From the NCBI GenBank assembly GCA_946894095.1, contig OX335659.1:813501-877500 (forward strand): a stretch of DNA of 64,000 bases, given 5' to 3'. The first letter of the stretch is position 1, and every line of letters starts with the position of its first letter. Origin of the DNA: Incurvaria masculella. Its lineage: Eukaryota > Arthropoda > Insecta > Lepidoptera > Incurvariidae. The notes beneath the pieces were generated by a model. The model saw only the letters and a program-made list of their open reading frames with translations, did not search any database and was not told the DNA's origin. Below, piece by piece: positions 59,801 to 64,000 of this stretch. Both the position numbers and the translations under genes were made by a program.

Positions 59801-62800
59801 CGCACGTGAGGGTTCTCAGCGCGACAACTCAGGTACTTCCCGTCGTCGTCCACGCTCGGCACGAGCGACAAGACGCTGAGGGTCTCGTTGTTTTCGGAGA
59901 ACTACAACAATACACTTTATTCAAGTCTAGATGTCTTTAGAAATAAGATCGATTAATATGAACTTATTTTTGAAAATTAGGAGTTTGGCTTTGGTTGCAA
60001 CCTCTTTATAGGAGATAATACATTCCCTAAACAACATAGGACTGGAAAAACGTATATTTATTCAAATGTGGCTTAAATGTAGTGGAATTGTTACAAAATG
60101 TGTTTCAATTTATCATTCAAAAACTTCAAAGATGGGCCAGAAGCATAAGCAATTCATAGAAGATACAACTATGAAATCAGCAACACACACGGGGGATAGA
60201 GGTAGAGAGGAAATGGTCTAAGCAAACTGGATATGTGTCTACCAAGTGGGTCTCTACGTCACAGCCCACGTGATAAGAAGGCGTGGCTTAGCGTCATTTG
60301 CGACATGGCGCTGACGGTGTTAGGTTTTGGGACAATATTGTGATCTGCGGCGCAATTTTCGGCGAACAGACGATGAGATTTTGTGTAAAATGTTGCAAAC
60401 ATTACACAAGAAAAAATATTTAAAGTAGGTGGAATTACGCTTCATTTGTCAGTAAAACACCTCATATTTTATAATTTGAGTCAATATTCAAACATTGTAT
60501 CGGTCTTGCAATTTGCCGATAGATGGCGCGCAATAATTTTATTTGTACGATAAGAAATGTTGATCTCATGATGCAAATTTTTATGAAACTTTTAAATCAA
60601 TATTATTTGAATCCGCGCAAACGCATAGATTAAAATTTCGAAGGTTTTTTATAGAAAAACTAACATAAAATGCAAAATGCGTCTTCTAGTTGTAGTCTTG
60701 TAACCACTAAGAATAGCTCTCGGAATAGCTGCTACCAGAATACCGGTTCTTCCGGTAGATGGATTTAACACAAAAGGCGGAGCTTGAACCCCCACCATGA
60801 AATGTTTTTCTGCACGCTTCCCCGCGCAGTGTCACGCTGCGTTCCTTAGTAATATGAAGTAATAACACCTCCTCTCTCCCTCCCTCCTCCGTGGCAATAA
60901 AGTATAGATTATTTTGTCAAAAAATATATATGTATCCTGGTTTTTTGTTGCAACACTTTTTCGTACCGGAATATGACATATTTACTTGTCTAAATAACGC
61001 ATACATGACCGAAATCCTCGCAACATTGACTGAACTCACATTCTTCGCCATCTTCTTAATCTGACGACTGGATTTCCACCAGGTGACGGTCGCTTCCGGT
61101 CGGGAGCCGGATGTCTTACACTCCACCTCGTAGCGTCGGTCCGCTGACACCTGCTTCTCTTTGGTCAGTATCGTCACGGCCACCGGTTTCACTGTGCAAA
61201 ACAAATTGTCCAGGATATGAAAACAAGGTTTCACTGTGCAAAACAAATTGTCCAGGATATGAAAACAAATCACAAACACGTATTTTATGCTCTCTAATTG
61301 GTGAAAACTATGATATACGCTTTTTGATGGAAGGATTCGTCTTTGGTGGGAGTTATACAGGTGTATGTCCATTCCCTTGATGAAATGTTCAAGCGTATCT
61401 GTCACAGCATCCTGTATGTTCCCATACCATACTGTATTATGCTATATTATACCATATTGTATTACATCACATTACGTTTTACAGATTGCAATTTATTCCA
61501 TCGGGATAATACACTTAGGCATTGCAACGCCAATATCGACTGTGGTTTGCTTACTAGCATATAACATCTTAAATATAAAATTTAAATATTAGCTGTAAGT
61601 TTTTCCTTTCTTATTTTGTTTCCTTGTTCTACGCTACTCCTTCGTCCCACTATTTTTGCTAAACTTGTGAAATAGAAGCTGGACTAACATATTTTCTAAG
61701 CAATATATGAACACTAATATTAAGATTTCTATGTTATTCTGTTAGTTTTTCCTAAAATAAAGAAATAAAAAAAAATCCTTTTAGGTACAATACATTCGTT
61801 CTTGATTTTGATCTCGGGCAAATTTTTCCCCCACACAAGAAATGTGTTTTTTGTGTAAAATATTTTACGATGGTACGGAACCCTTCGTATGCGAGTCTGA
61901 CTCGCAGTTGGCTGGTTTCTATGTGATCGCTTTAAGACATTAATGTAAAAACTAAGTGACCAGTTATTATTAGCTGGTTGCTGTGTAGTAATAAAATAAT
62001 TAGGAACACGACTGGTAATATGGAGAACGGAATTCAAATCTCAAAACATTCCAAATGTTTCATTACGTTTTCACCGCAAGGAAAATTATTATAGCATCAA
62101 AAATATACCGTAGAAATGAGGCTAATAACCCATGAGTTGCGAAAATGAATGAGTTTAGAAATAATATCCGGTGCCCAAACTAACGTGACTACATCGCGTA
62201 GTAATCCTAAGCTAATACTAGGTCAGTGACAAATGGGCCTGGTCACGTCACCCCGAAGTTGCTCAGCGGCTTAGACCTTTATTCTCAGCGTGACGTCATC
62301 CGACCGTCGGATGTTAATCTTTTATCGCTAATCTATACATTTATTCAAATGTCATTTTAAAATTATGAAGCTAGGCGTAAGTAAATGCTATCTGATAATG
62401 TGAGCGATGCAAAGGATTATTATGTTGAAGAAATACTTAAAATTATAACCACAGGCAATGCTATAAATATGTACTTACATTTAGAGATAATTTGGATTTG
62501 AAAGATGATGTAATTAAAACATTACAACTAAAGGATAGTAAATTTTCCACTATGTACATCGATTGAAACTGGTATTGGATGATGATAAAGAGACTGAAGG
62601 AGCTCAGAAAGCCAAATCCACCTCACCTCGCGAAACCACGCTCAACAATGGACCATACTAGCGGATTTTAGGACAATCGCTGAAATATCGAGCTTGTTCA
62701 AAGGTAGTTTATTTATTTATTGATTTACTTAAGGAAAAAACACAGAAACAAGTATACAAACACATACAATGCAAACAATACTTAAAGAAACTTACAGATC

Positions 62801-63712
62801 CAAAATGCCAAGTACGTGAAGAAAGATAAAATAAAAAACAAAAAACTAATCAAGGAAAAAAAATACACTGAAATGGAAACAAAAGTAAATTTGTAATATT
62901 GGTCACACATTCCAATTTAAGAAATCGGTCACCTGAAATTACTGTGATTTATATATATTGAACAGAAATGCCAGAGTAAAGTTTTAATAATGTTTTAAAT
63001 ACTAAGTACAGGTTATTAGCAACAATATAACAACAAAATAGCTTGTTAGATTTTCACTGTAAACCATCCAGCAGTCTCCGAAGATGTTTTTTAAAAGTAA
63101 TAGAAGAACAGGAAAATATATCTATTCTGGACATTTATTTATTGTATGTTCTCTTTTGACGTGAAAGAGAGTCACAGATCGTGTAGCCCTGGCAGGGCTA
63201 TGAAGTCCAAAAAGTTCAAGTAAATCTGAGTAATAGTGATAGGGTTTAAGCCCGCCCGGGTTGGTATTATCGCACTGTTTGAAAATATGGTCGAAGCGGC
63301 AATGAAAAAATGTCCCTGTTTTTTATTCAATTCAATGTAGCCATCCTCGTAAAGGGAGGGTCCTGGCATGACACCTAATTCCTTCGGGAATTGTGTGTAT
63401 TGGGCGAATATCATGACGGTAGTTTTGTGGTATTAGCCATCCATGACAAAATGCATAAAAAAAGAAGAAACATCAAGCAAACAAGGCGGGAAAAGGTTAA
63501 GGACTCACAGTTGATATCCAGTATGAGGACTTTGGTCTGCGGCGGCGCCAGGTTGGTGTTGGTGGCCTGGCAGACGAGCCTCGAGTTGAGGTGCTGGCGG
63601 CCCACGCTGGGGAAGCTGAGCGTGTTGACGGTGACGCCGTCGGCGCGCTGCTCGTACGAGTCGTCGATGACGGTGTTCTCCAGGAACCACGTCACGCGCG
63701 GCCGCGGCTTGC
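38679..63712 (-). CDS. side-like: Sidestep-family Ig-superfamily cell-adhesion protein, 3' thirteen exons (5' end outside window)
   Basis: Thirteen exons joined by GT-AG introns encode about 700 residues of a type I membrane protein. In order they give half of Ig2, Ig3, Ig4 and Ig5, a fibronectin III domain, a transmembrane helix and a cytoplasmic tail ending ESCI. Family landmarks visible in the translation are NTNLAPPQ at the end of Ig2, YEVECKTSGSRPEATVTWWK in Ig3, MGSNLNADNIKE and ANPKAY in Ig4, LLGALKHETVTLRCEVDANP in Ig5, and FAVNAKGRS in the FN3 domain. Known family role: Drosophila Sidestep proteins are neuronal or muscle surface ligands bound by Beaten path receptors during axon guidance and synapse choice. 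Phases agree at every junction except w11 to w12. The first exon seen enters in phase 1, so the signal peptide, Ig1 and early Ig2 lie upstream of position 64000. Which paralogue (side to side-VIII) this is cannot be settled here. Confidence 0.9.
38829..41140 (-). other. Intron w12-w13 of the Sidestep-family gene
   Basis: No element recognised. Overlapping ORFs on both strands at 39328-39690 and 40039-40461 have no motif. Confidence 0.5.
41141..41395 (-). repeat. 64-bp minisatellite carrying repeated copies of the w12 splice donor
   Basis: A unit of exactly 64 bp recurs with copies of gtcgactcacgttggt at 41188, 41252, 41316 and 41380, plus a partial unit before 41188. On the gene strand each copy reads ACCAACGTGAGTCGAC, the end of w12 and its donor. 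A step of 64 is not a multiple of three, and a TAG follows the first donor within 18 codons, so distal donors would give a truncated tail. Confidence 0.9.
41390..41587 (-). CDS. Sidestep-family exon w12: cytoplasmic tail
   Basis: 198 nt if the acceptor cgtactcag is used (phase 0), donor AAC|GTGAGT. It encodes SELTRKRSTDRRPVSNGYMS, LQRPTSASAAQRG, then SDEDLRSEPDGGTYGHYRRK and ELKLHPTN. The start is uncertain because w11 ends in phase 1. Either a small exon (3n+2 nt) is hidden between them, or a weaker upstream acceptor (attag, exon start 41619) is used. That one is phase-compatible and adds ten codons, but it has a poor pyrimidine tract. The donor is the first copy of a 64-bp tandem repeat running on into the intron. 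Confidence 0.85.
41734..42081 (+). mobile_element. 5'-truncated RTE-like LINE fragment with target duplication
   Basis: Encodes the last ~110 residues of an RTE-type reverse transcriptase protein: AMERAMLGISLRDMVRNEAI, VAKLKWQWAGPVSRR, GRPPARWEDDIKC and EAYVQQW, then a stop and a short TGAC-rich tail. The flanks CAAATAACTTTTGTGG (41718-41733) and CAAATAACTTTTTGTGG (42082-42098) are a target-site duplication with one extra T, so both borders are defined. It lies antisense within the w11-w12 intron. Confidence 0.85.
42162..42470 (+). mobile_element. tRNA-headed SINE, 3'-truncated
   Basis: Head ggatcgtagcctagtggcg and gtctgggttcaaatcctcgc (box B GGTTCAAATCC), body cgtcacgaatgcgaactgct, cctgcccggatggtacc and ttttccatccagttcaatgt. 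It lies in the w11-w12 intron. Confidence 0.85.
42675..42880 (-). CDS. Sidestep-family exon w11: cytoplasmic tail, Gly/Pro/Ala-rich
   Basis: 206 nt, phase 2 to phase 1, acceptor atttcgccag and donor TATG|GTGAGT. It begins S-EALYMERQIESVAAGK, passes through a low-complexity Gly/Ala/Pro stretch, and ends DGVEDTDPDIIPYLY. DPDIIP resembles the conserved tail motif of the family. The exon is strikingly GC-rich against an AT-rich background. Its phase-1 exit does not fit the obvious start of w12. Confidence 0.85.
42936..43335 (+). mobile_element. Jockey-type LINE fragment (RT C-terminal region)
   Basis: The translation includes AIQLWGTASHSNTEIIQGFQ, NAPWFVPNDLIHRDLDMP, TVKQEIEKQIQSY and ARITKHPNILAKKLMD, the C-terminal region of jockey-type elements. 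The upstream part has a stop and a frame change (ctaag near 42969). It is a dead fragment antisense within the w10-w11 intron and not part of the host gene. Confidence 0.85.
43460..43619 (-). CDS. Sidestep-family exon w10: juxtamembrane and transmembrane segment
   Basis: 160 nt, phase 1 to phase 2, acceptor accctaccag and donor AG|GTTGGT (weaker than its neighbours). It encodes a short stalk GESGALGLSP, a ~22-residue hydrophobic helix rich in Leu, Ala and Val (core LAAMAALLATAVCGVLAV), then the stop-transfer YRRNSSRHQHH and NLPAKHAPL. This sets the topology: Ig and FN3 domains outside, tail in the cytoplasm. Confidence 0.9.
43826..43991 (-). CDS. Sidestep-family exon w9: second half of fibronectin III domain
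   Basis: 166 nt, phase 0 to phase 1, acceptor tttcccgcag and donor G|GTCAGT. It encodes VRYNVSTNRTPPYFEVGGLA, then AGASYRLNLFAVNAKGRSDV and FRGQAKYTG. The YRLNLFAVNAKGRS block is the F-strand and FG-loop signature of FN3 and is strongly conserved in Sidestep proteins. Confidence 0.92.
44117..44253 (-). CDS. Sidestep-family exon w8: first half of fibronectin III domain
   Basis: 137 nt, phase 1 to phase 0, acceptor tatttctcag and donor ATG|GTAAAT. It encodes GRPFPLLNCTVANQSVDSLH, VECVENFDGGLPQ and TFLMEILELPSLM. The NCTVANQSVDSL and FDGG motifs are typical of the single FN3 domain of this family. Two sequons (NCT, NQS) are present. Confidence 0.92.
44341..44471 (-). CDS. Sidestep-family exon w7: second half of Ig5
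   Basis: 131 nt, phase 2 to phase 1, acceptor ggctctacag and donor G|GTAATC. The split codon is Ser. It encodes SERHVSTLNYTPTTDMEYGT, then LACWGGNVVGHQKVPC with the F-strand cysteine plus the extra family cysteine, then VFQLVAAG. NYTP is a sequon. Confidence 0.92.
44775..44931 (-). CDS. Sidestep-family exon w6: first half of Ig5
   Basis: 157 nt, phase 1 to phase 2, acceptor cttgttgcag and donor AG|GTACCT. It reads Y-APVCAERRDTE, then LLGALKHETVTLRCEVDANP with the B-strand cysteine, then TFHWTFNNSGEQLDVPP. NNSG is a glycosylation sequon. The polypyrimidine tract before the acceptor (ctctctcttgttg) is strong. Confidence 0.92.
44932..45924 (-). other. Part of intron w5-w6, nothing recognised
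   Basis: AT-rich with short ORFs on the minus strand (45122, 45423) that lack motifs. Confidence 0.5.
45925..46320 (-). mobile_element. tRNA-headed SINE, best full-length copy
   Basis: About 396 bp on the minus strand. Head at 46320-46245 (gcggctcgtagcctaatggc, gcccgggttcaataccgac with box B GGTTCAATACC). Body: aagtgcatttcgtcacgaat, ctgctccatggttcggaatc, aagcccgcccgggttggtac, ttttccatccagttctatgt and attccttcgggaatgaggt. The 3' end gtattagccatgtcaggtcg is followed by a poly(A) tail (T-run at 45917-45927 on the plus strand). Transcription would be by RNA polymerase III from the A/B boxes. Confidence 0.9.
46321..47387 (-). other. Part of intron w5-w6, nothing recognised
   Basis: AT-rich, no repeat match within the window and no credible ORF. 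Confidence 0.5.
47388..47690 (+). mobile_element. CCGGCCAAGTGCGAG dispersed repeat
   Basis: cggccaagtgcgagtcggac at the left, tcagctgtctatccgttacg inside, a short ACGG run near 47612-47634 and gggtacggaaccctaaaaa at the right. Confidence 0.85.
47691..48875 (-). other. Part of intron w5-w6, nothing recognised
   Basis: AT-rich. The minus-strand ORFs at 48444-48726 are low-complexity Phe/Tyr-rich products of A-runs. Confidence 0.5.
48876..49161 (-). mobile_element. CCGGCCAAGTGCGAG dispersed repeat
   Basis: ttagggttctgtacccaaag at the left, attttcacagagtgtgg inside and cgagtccgactcggacttga at the right. It abuts the LINE fragment that follows. Confidence 0.8.
49162..49440 (-). mobile_element. 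LINE fragment, RT C-terminal region, copy A
   Basis: The minus-strand translation gives SDRSSRSFIHKVGKLWNALS, then PKYDLVYLRTLKHGVKKHLA and GRHGF, the C-terminal tail typical of jockey-group reverse transcriptases (FIHRVGKLWNALP-type). 87 codons are open; the N-terminal side is lost. Confidence 0.75.
49645..49990 (+). repeat. Composite of dispersed repeat fragments
   Basis: 49645-49770 is copy 2 of the gctcagcgatagtc repeat. 49858-49990 carries the left end of the TIR element (gggtcgccttcataaagtcc) followed by ctaagctaaccta. No gene. Confidence 0.6.
50270..50601 (-). pseudogene. Two tandem partial duplicates of exon w5 (166-bp unit)
   Basis: Two head-to-tail copies of the last ~145 nt of w5 plus ~20 nt of its intron, period 166 bp. 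Both keep the Ig F-strand reading frame (HNVTGG ... GDYTCV ... NPVALIVR) without internal stops or indels. Copy 2 ends at 50436 with an intact T|GTGAGT donor. Copy 3 ends at 50270 with TTTGAGT, so its donor is lost. Neither has an acceptor: the stretch before each is only ~20 nt and has no usable AG. Reading through the w5 donor meets TAA after nine codons, so they are probably not translated as they stand. Confidence 0.8.
50602..50761 (-). CDS. Sidestep-family exon w5: second half of Ig4 (functional copy of a triplicated segment)
   Basis: 160 nt, phase 0 to phase 1, acceptor caccaccag and donor T|GTGAGT. It encodes TNEIFHNVTGGVILSDQSL, then AAAGDYTCVAVNGEGRGTSN with the F-strand cysteine, and PVALIVR. 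HNVTGG supplies a glycosylation sequon. It is followed downstream by two tandem partial copies, 50436-50601 and 50270-50435, that keep an open reading frame but lack an acceptor. Confidence 0.9.
51548..51740 (-). mobile_element. LINE fragment, RT C-terminal region, copy B
   Basis: The minus strand reads HRSSRSCI, stop, RFGKQWHELPSEVFPANYDL, GSFKRGVK, stop, HLAGR, the same region as copy A with two stops. The plus-strand ORF at 51468 is a shadow. Confidence 0.7.
51774..51976. mobile_element. 203-bp fold-back MITE
   Basis: Ends CAGGTCTATTCCTG and its complement. Extended arms tctattcctggcattcagta and tactaaatgtcaggaataga are near-perfect inverted repeats around a ~130-bp centre that also folds (gcgattttc / gaaaatcgc). 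No ORF. Confidence 0.75.
52005..52135 (-). CDS. Sidestep-family exon w4: first half of Ig4
   Basis: 131 nt, phase 1 to phase 0, acceptor ttgttcccag and donor GAC|GTGAGT. The split Tyr codon gives NVH-Y-VPVVTLKMGS, then NLNADNIKESDDVYFECNV with the B-strand cysteine, and KANPKAYRLAWYHD with the C-strand tryptophan. The intron before it, about 7.6 kb, is the longest in the window. Confidence 0.92.
52266..53164 (-). mobile_element. CCGGCCAAGTGCGAG repeat split by a fold-back element
   Basis: Right part of the repeat at 52266-52464 (ttagggttccgtacccaaag ... caaaagacgtattttt), left part at 53091-53164 (gttaaattttgtacgatgg ... gcacttggccggttttt). In intact copies these are adjacent. The intervening 626 bp are the element at 52465-53090. 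Confidence 0.8.
52465..53090 (+). mobile_element. AACCGACTTC fold-back family with (TTAGG)n spacer
   Basis: Left end aaccgacttcaaaaaaagga. The body includes tgcctgggtgaaccgatttt. The fold-back half has arms 52834-52925 and 52982-53074 around a spacer that holds GGTTA x5 at 52927-52955. No ORF. Confidence 0.85.
53165..53460 (-). other. AT-rich spacer with a CCGG-repeat end fragment
   Basis: 53395-53458 (gcgatagtacggaaaccttcg, gcacttggctggtttttt) is a lone left-end piece of the dispersed repeat in reverse. The rest is unassigned. Confidence 0.6.
53500..53760. other. CpG-rich intronic island ending in a C7/G15 tract
   Basis: GC-rich sequence (cagcacgcagcgcccgcgat, gcgcaccggaaacgg, gtttgcgcgcgcaaac palindrome at ~53657-53670) inside the 7.6-kb w3-w4 intron, ending in a run of C then ~15 G at 53739-53753. 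No frame carries a recognisable domain. A regulatory role is only a guess. Confidence 0.5.
53761..54423 (-). other. Intronic sequence, nothing recognised
   Basis: AT-rich, no ORF and no repeat match seen. Confidence 0.5.
54424..55068 (+). mobile_element. AACCGACTTC fold-back family with longer (TTAGG)n spacer
   Basis: Left end aaccgactccaaaaaaagga. Fold-back arms 54794-54894 and 54956-55047. The spacer has about eight GGTTA units, one changed to GGTAA, at 54895-54932. Colinear with 52465-53090 and about 1.3 kb from its end. Confidence 0.85.
55069..55742 (-). other. Intronic sequence, possible SINE remnant
   Basis: Mostly unassigned. 55645-55700 (cgtacaaatgcgagctgc, atgtaggtctcccc) resembles the SINE body. 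Confidence 0.4.
55743..56290. mobile_element. TTAA-flanked MITE
   Basis: 548 bp with TTAA at 55743-55746 and 56287-56290. Left end ttaaagtgggcctttccgc is diverged, right end gccgggaagggccaccttaa. The interior is colinear with other copies (ttggcattgtaaaattgtg). Confidence 0.8.
56385..56560 (+). mobile_element. SINE body and 3' fragment
   Basis: aataggtggtcgaagtgaag, gatggtcgaaccgg, aatgtaaccgtgctagtgaa, aagttcctggaaggtccca and attattagccatccaaag follow the SINE 3' half with small deletions. Confidence 0.6.
56990..57185. other. GC-rich intronic patch with perfect 13-bp hairpin
   Basis: GTCGGGGGTGGGG (57033-57045) and CCCCACCCCCGAC (57064-57076) are exact inverted repeats with an 18-nt loop, set in G-rich then C-rich sequence. 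It is followed by gcgcacaaaaagcgctttttaattgc and ctgcggccgcgg. The w3-w4 intron is otherwise AT-rich. Candidate regulatory element; no coding signal. Confidence 0.5.
57250..58637 (-). other. Intronic sequence, nothing recognised
   Basis: Plus-strand ORFs of 115 and 107 codons (57504, 58280) and a minus-strand one at 58223 have no recognisable motif. 58440-58600 is relatively GC-rich. Confidence 0.5.
58638..58775 (+). mobile_element. SINE 3' fragment
   Basis: aaattgtccgtgtttagc, atccagttaaatgtagccga, aaggaaggtcctgccatggc, gtgttaggctaatatc and tattagccatcgatgtcc. Confidence 0.75.
59020..59272. mobile_element. Copy of the GGGTCRCCTTCATAAAG TIR element
   Basis: cataaagtccaaaaaatac at the left and ttttttggagtttatcaagg then cgaccc at the right form the same inverted ends as 29341-29933. 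The interior includes attaggttagtttaggttag. Terminal GGGTCG is missing on the left. Confidence 0.6.
59760..59901 (-). CDS. Sidestep-family exon w3: second half of Ig3
   Basis: 142 nt, phase 0 to phase 1, acceptor attgttgtag and donor T|GTGAGT. It continues AKN with FSENNETLSVLSLVP, then DDDGKYLSCRAENPHVRDSA with the F-strand cysteine, and ends in EDKWRLNVH. NNET is a possible N-glycosylation site. An ORF on the plus strand at 59587-59940 covers this exon and is a shadow. Confidence 0.92.
59902..61039 (-). other. Intron w2-w3, nothing recognised
   Basis: Unassigned sequence between two well-supported exons. Confidence 0.5.
61040..61191 (-). CDS. Sidestep-family exon w2: first half of Ig3
   Basis: 152 nt, phase 1 to phase 0, acceptor tttgcacag and donor AAT|GTGAGT. 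Joined to w1 it reads DIN-L-KPVAVTILTKEKQV, then the B-strand cysteine in YEVECKTSGSRPE and the C-strand tryptophan in VTWWKSSRQIKKMAKN. The acceptor lies inside a 42-bp tandem duplication, so an identical acceptor sits 42 nt upstream and would add 14 residues in frame. Confidence 0.92.
61185..61268 (-). repeat. 42-bp tandem duplication spanning the w2 splice acceptor
   Basis: Positions 61185-61226 and 61227-61268 are identical 42-bp direct repeats. Each contains six coding bases, the acceptor cacag and the intron just upstream. The duplicate acceptor at 61235-61234 would extend w2 by 42 nt with no stop, reading KPCFHILDNLFCTV before the normal KPVAV. Confidence 0.9.
61269..63234 (-). other. 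Part of intron w1-w2
   Basis: Holds a CCGG-repeat end fragment at 61862-61920 (acgatggtacggaacccttc) and a reversed copy of the gctcagcgatagtcc repeat at about 62595-62705. The rest is unassigned, with TATTA-rich sequence at 61440-61480. Confidence 0.55.
63235..63462 (+). mobile_element. SINE 3' half
   Basis: gggtttaagcccgcccgggt, tggtcgaagcggcaatgaaa, attccttcgggaattgtgtg and gtggtattagccatccatga, lying 47 bp from the w1 donor. Confidence 0.85.
63509..63712 (-). CDS. Sidestep-family exon w1: C-terminal part of Ig2
   Basis: 204 nt, phase 1 to phase 1, acceptor ttcgcag and donor T|GTGAGT. It encodes GKPRPRVTWFLENTVIDDSY at the start, the F-strand cysteine in RLVCQATNTNLAPPQ, and ends in LILDIN. 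The TWF and VCQA motifs are the C- and F-strand hallmarks of an I-set Ig domain, and NTNLAPPQ is characteristic of this family. The split Gly codon at its start points to an earlier exon outside the window. The other strand also has an ORF here, a GC-rich shadow. Confidence 0.92.
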
Positions 63713-63754
63713 CTGCGAACGAACAATTGTTGGGATGATCGCGAAAACCATATT

Positions 63755-63868
63755 GTTTTATTGTTTATTCATCATCCATAGACAGTGCACTGCACTCGGA
63801 TACGTCATGTTTTATCATTAGCCAGTTCGGCAATCCCAGCGAAGAAAAACTGGCAAGAAACTCCGCTG
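63755..63868 (-). mobile_element. Unnamed dispersed repeat, copy 3
   Basis: ttgtttattcatcatccata, actgcactcggatacgtcat and gccagttcggcaatcccagc match 22752-23115. The copy stops at aactccgctgg. Confidence 0.65.
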
Positions 63869-64000
63869 GTTCTAAGCCTCCGCTGTCCGTCCGTCCGTCC
63901 GTCTGTCACAGGGCTGTATCTCATTAACCGTAATAGATAGAAAGCTGAAATTTTCACAGAGTGTGTATTAATTTTGCCGCTATAAATATTTAAAATTAAT
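63869..64000 (-). mobile_element. CCGGCCAAGTGCGAG repeat, cut by window end
   Basis: ctaagcctccgctgtccgtc, cacagggctgtatctc and attttcacagagtgtgtatt in reverse orientation. The copy runs to or past the window end and lacks its terminal tacggaaccct block. Confidence 0.75.

Noticed and set aside
59587..59940. 117-codon plus-strand ORF
   Set aside because: It is antisense to exon w3, whose minus-strand translation has the Ig F-strand motif and correct splice sites.
63391..63821. Plus-strand ORFs of 115 and 76 codons
   Set aside because: Antisense of exon w1; open only because the exon is GC-rich.

Overview
The window looks like nuclear DNA of an insect, most likely a moth or butterfly (Lepidoptera). 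It is AT-rich and crowded with interspersed repeats: jockey/CR1-group and RTE-like LINEs, a tRNA-headed SINE family, TTAA-flanked MITEs and fold-back elements carrying the insect telomere motif TTAGG. The only recognisable host gene is an intron-rich immunoglobulin-superfamily gene. The assignment to Lepidoptera is inference; nothing here identifies the species.

Host gene. On the minus strand between 63712 and 38679 I find thirteen exons with matching GT/AG sites and, with one exception, compatible phases. They encode the C-terminal ~700 residues of a Sidestep-family adhesion protein: part of Ig2, Ig3 to Ig5, a fibronectin III domain, one transmembrane helix and a cytoplasmic tail ending in the PDZ-ligand-like ESCI. 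The signal peptide, Ig1 and the start of Ig2 must lie beyond position 64000. Three of its exon borders carry local tandem duplications: a 42-bp duplication copies one splice acceptor, a 166-bp duplication makes two extra copies of an Ig half-exon, and a 64-bp minisatellite copies one splice donor four times. These are the most interesting signals in the window.

Layout. 1-1030: no gene. 1031-5920: a LINE with intact ORF1 and ORF2, a 3' stem-loop and a (TTA)n tail. 5920-38678: gene-free DNA with SINEs, TTAA MITEs, long-inverted-repeat elements, a telomere-repeat-bearing fold-back family and much unrecognised AT-rich sequence. 38679-63712: the Sidestep-family gene, whose introns hold LINE fragments, SINEs, nested repeats and two GC-rich patches. 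63713-64000: more repeats in the next intron of the same gene.

The repeats are layered. A fold-back element sits inside another dispersed repeat (52266-53164), a TIR element sits inside a SINE with a target duplication (29341-29933), a SINE sits inside a long-TIR element (37104-37208), and a 5'-truncated RTE-like LINE has a 16-17-bp target duplication (41718-42098). I saw no tRNA or rRNA gene likely to be functional, no CRISPR array and no bacterial-type operon.
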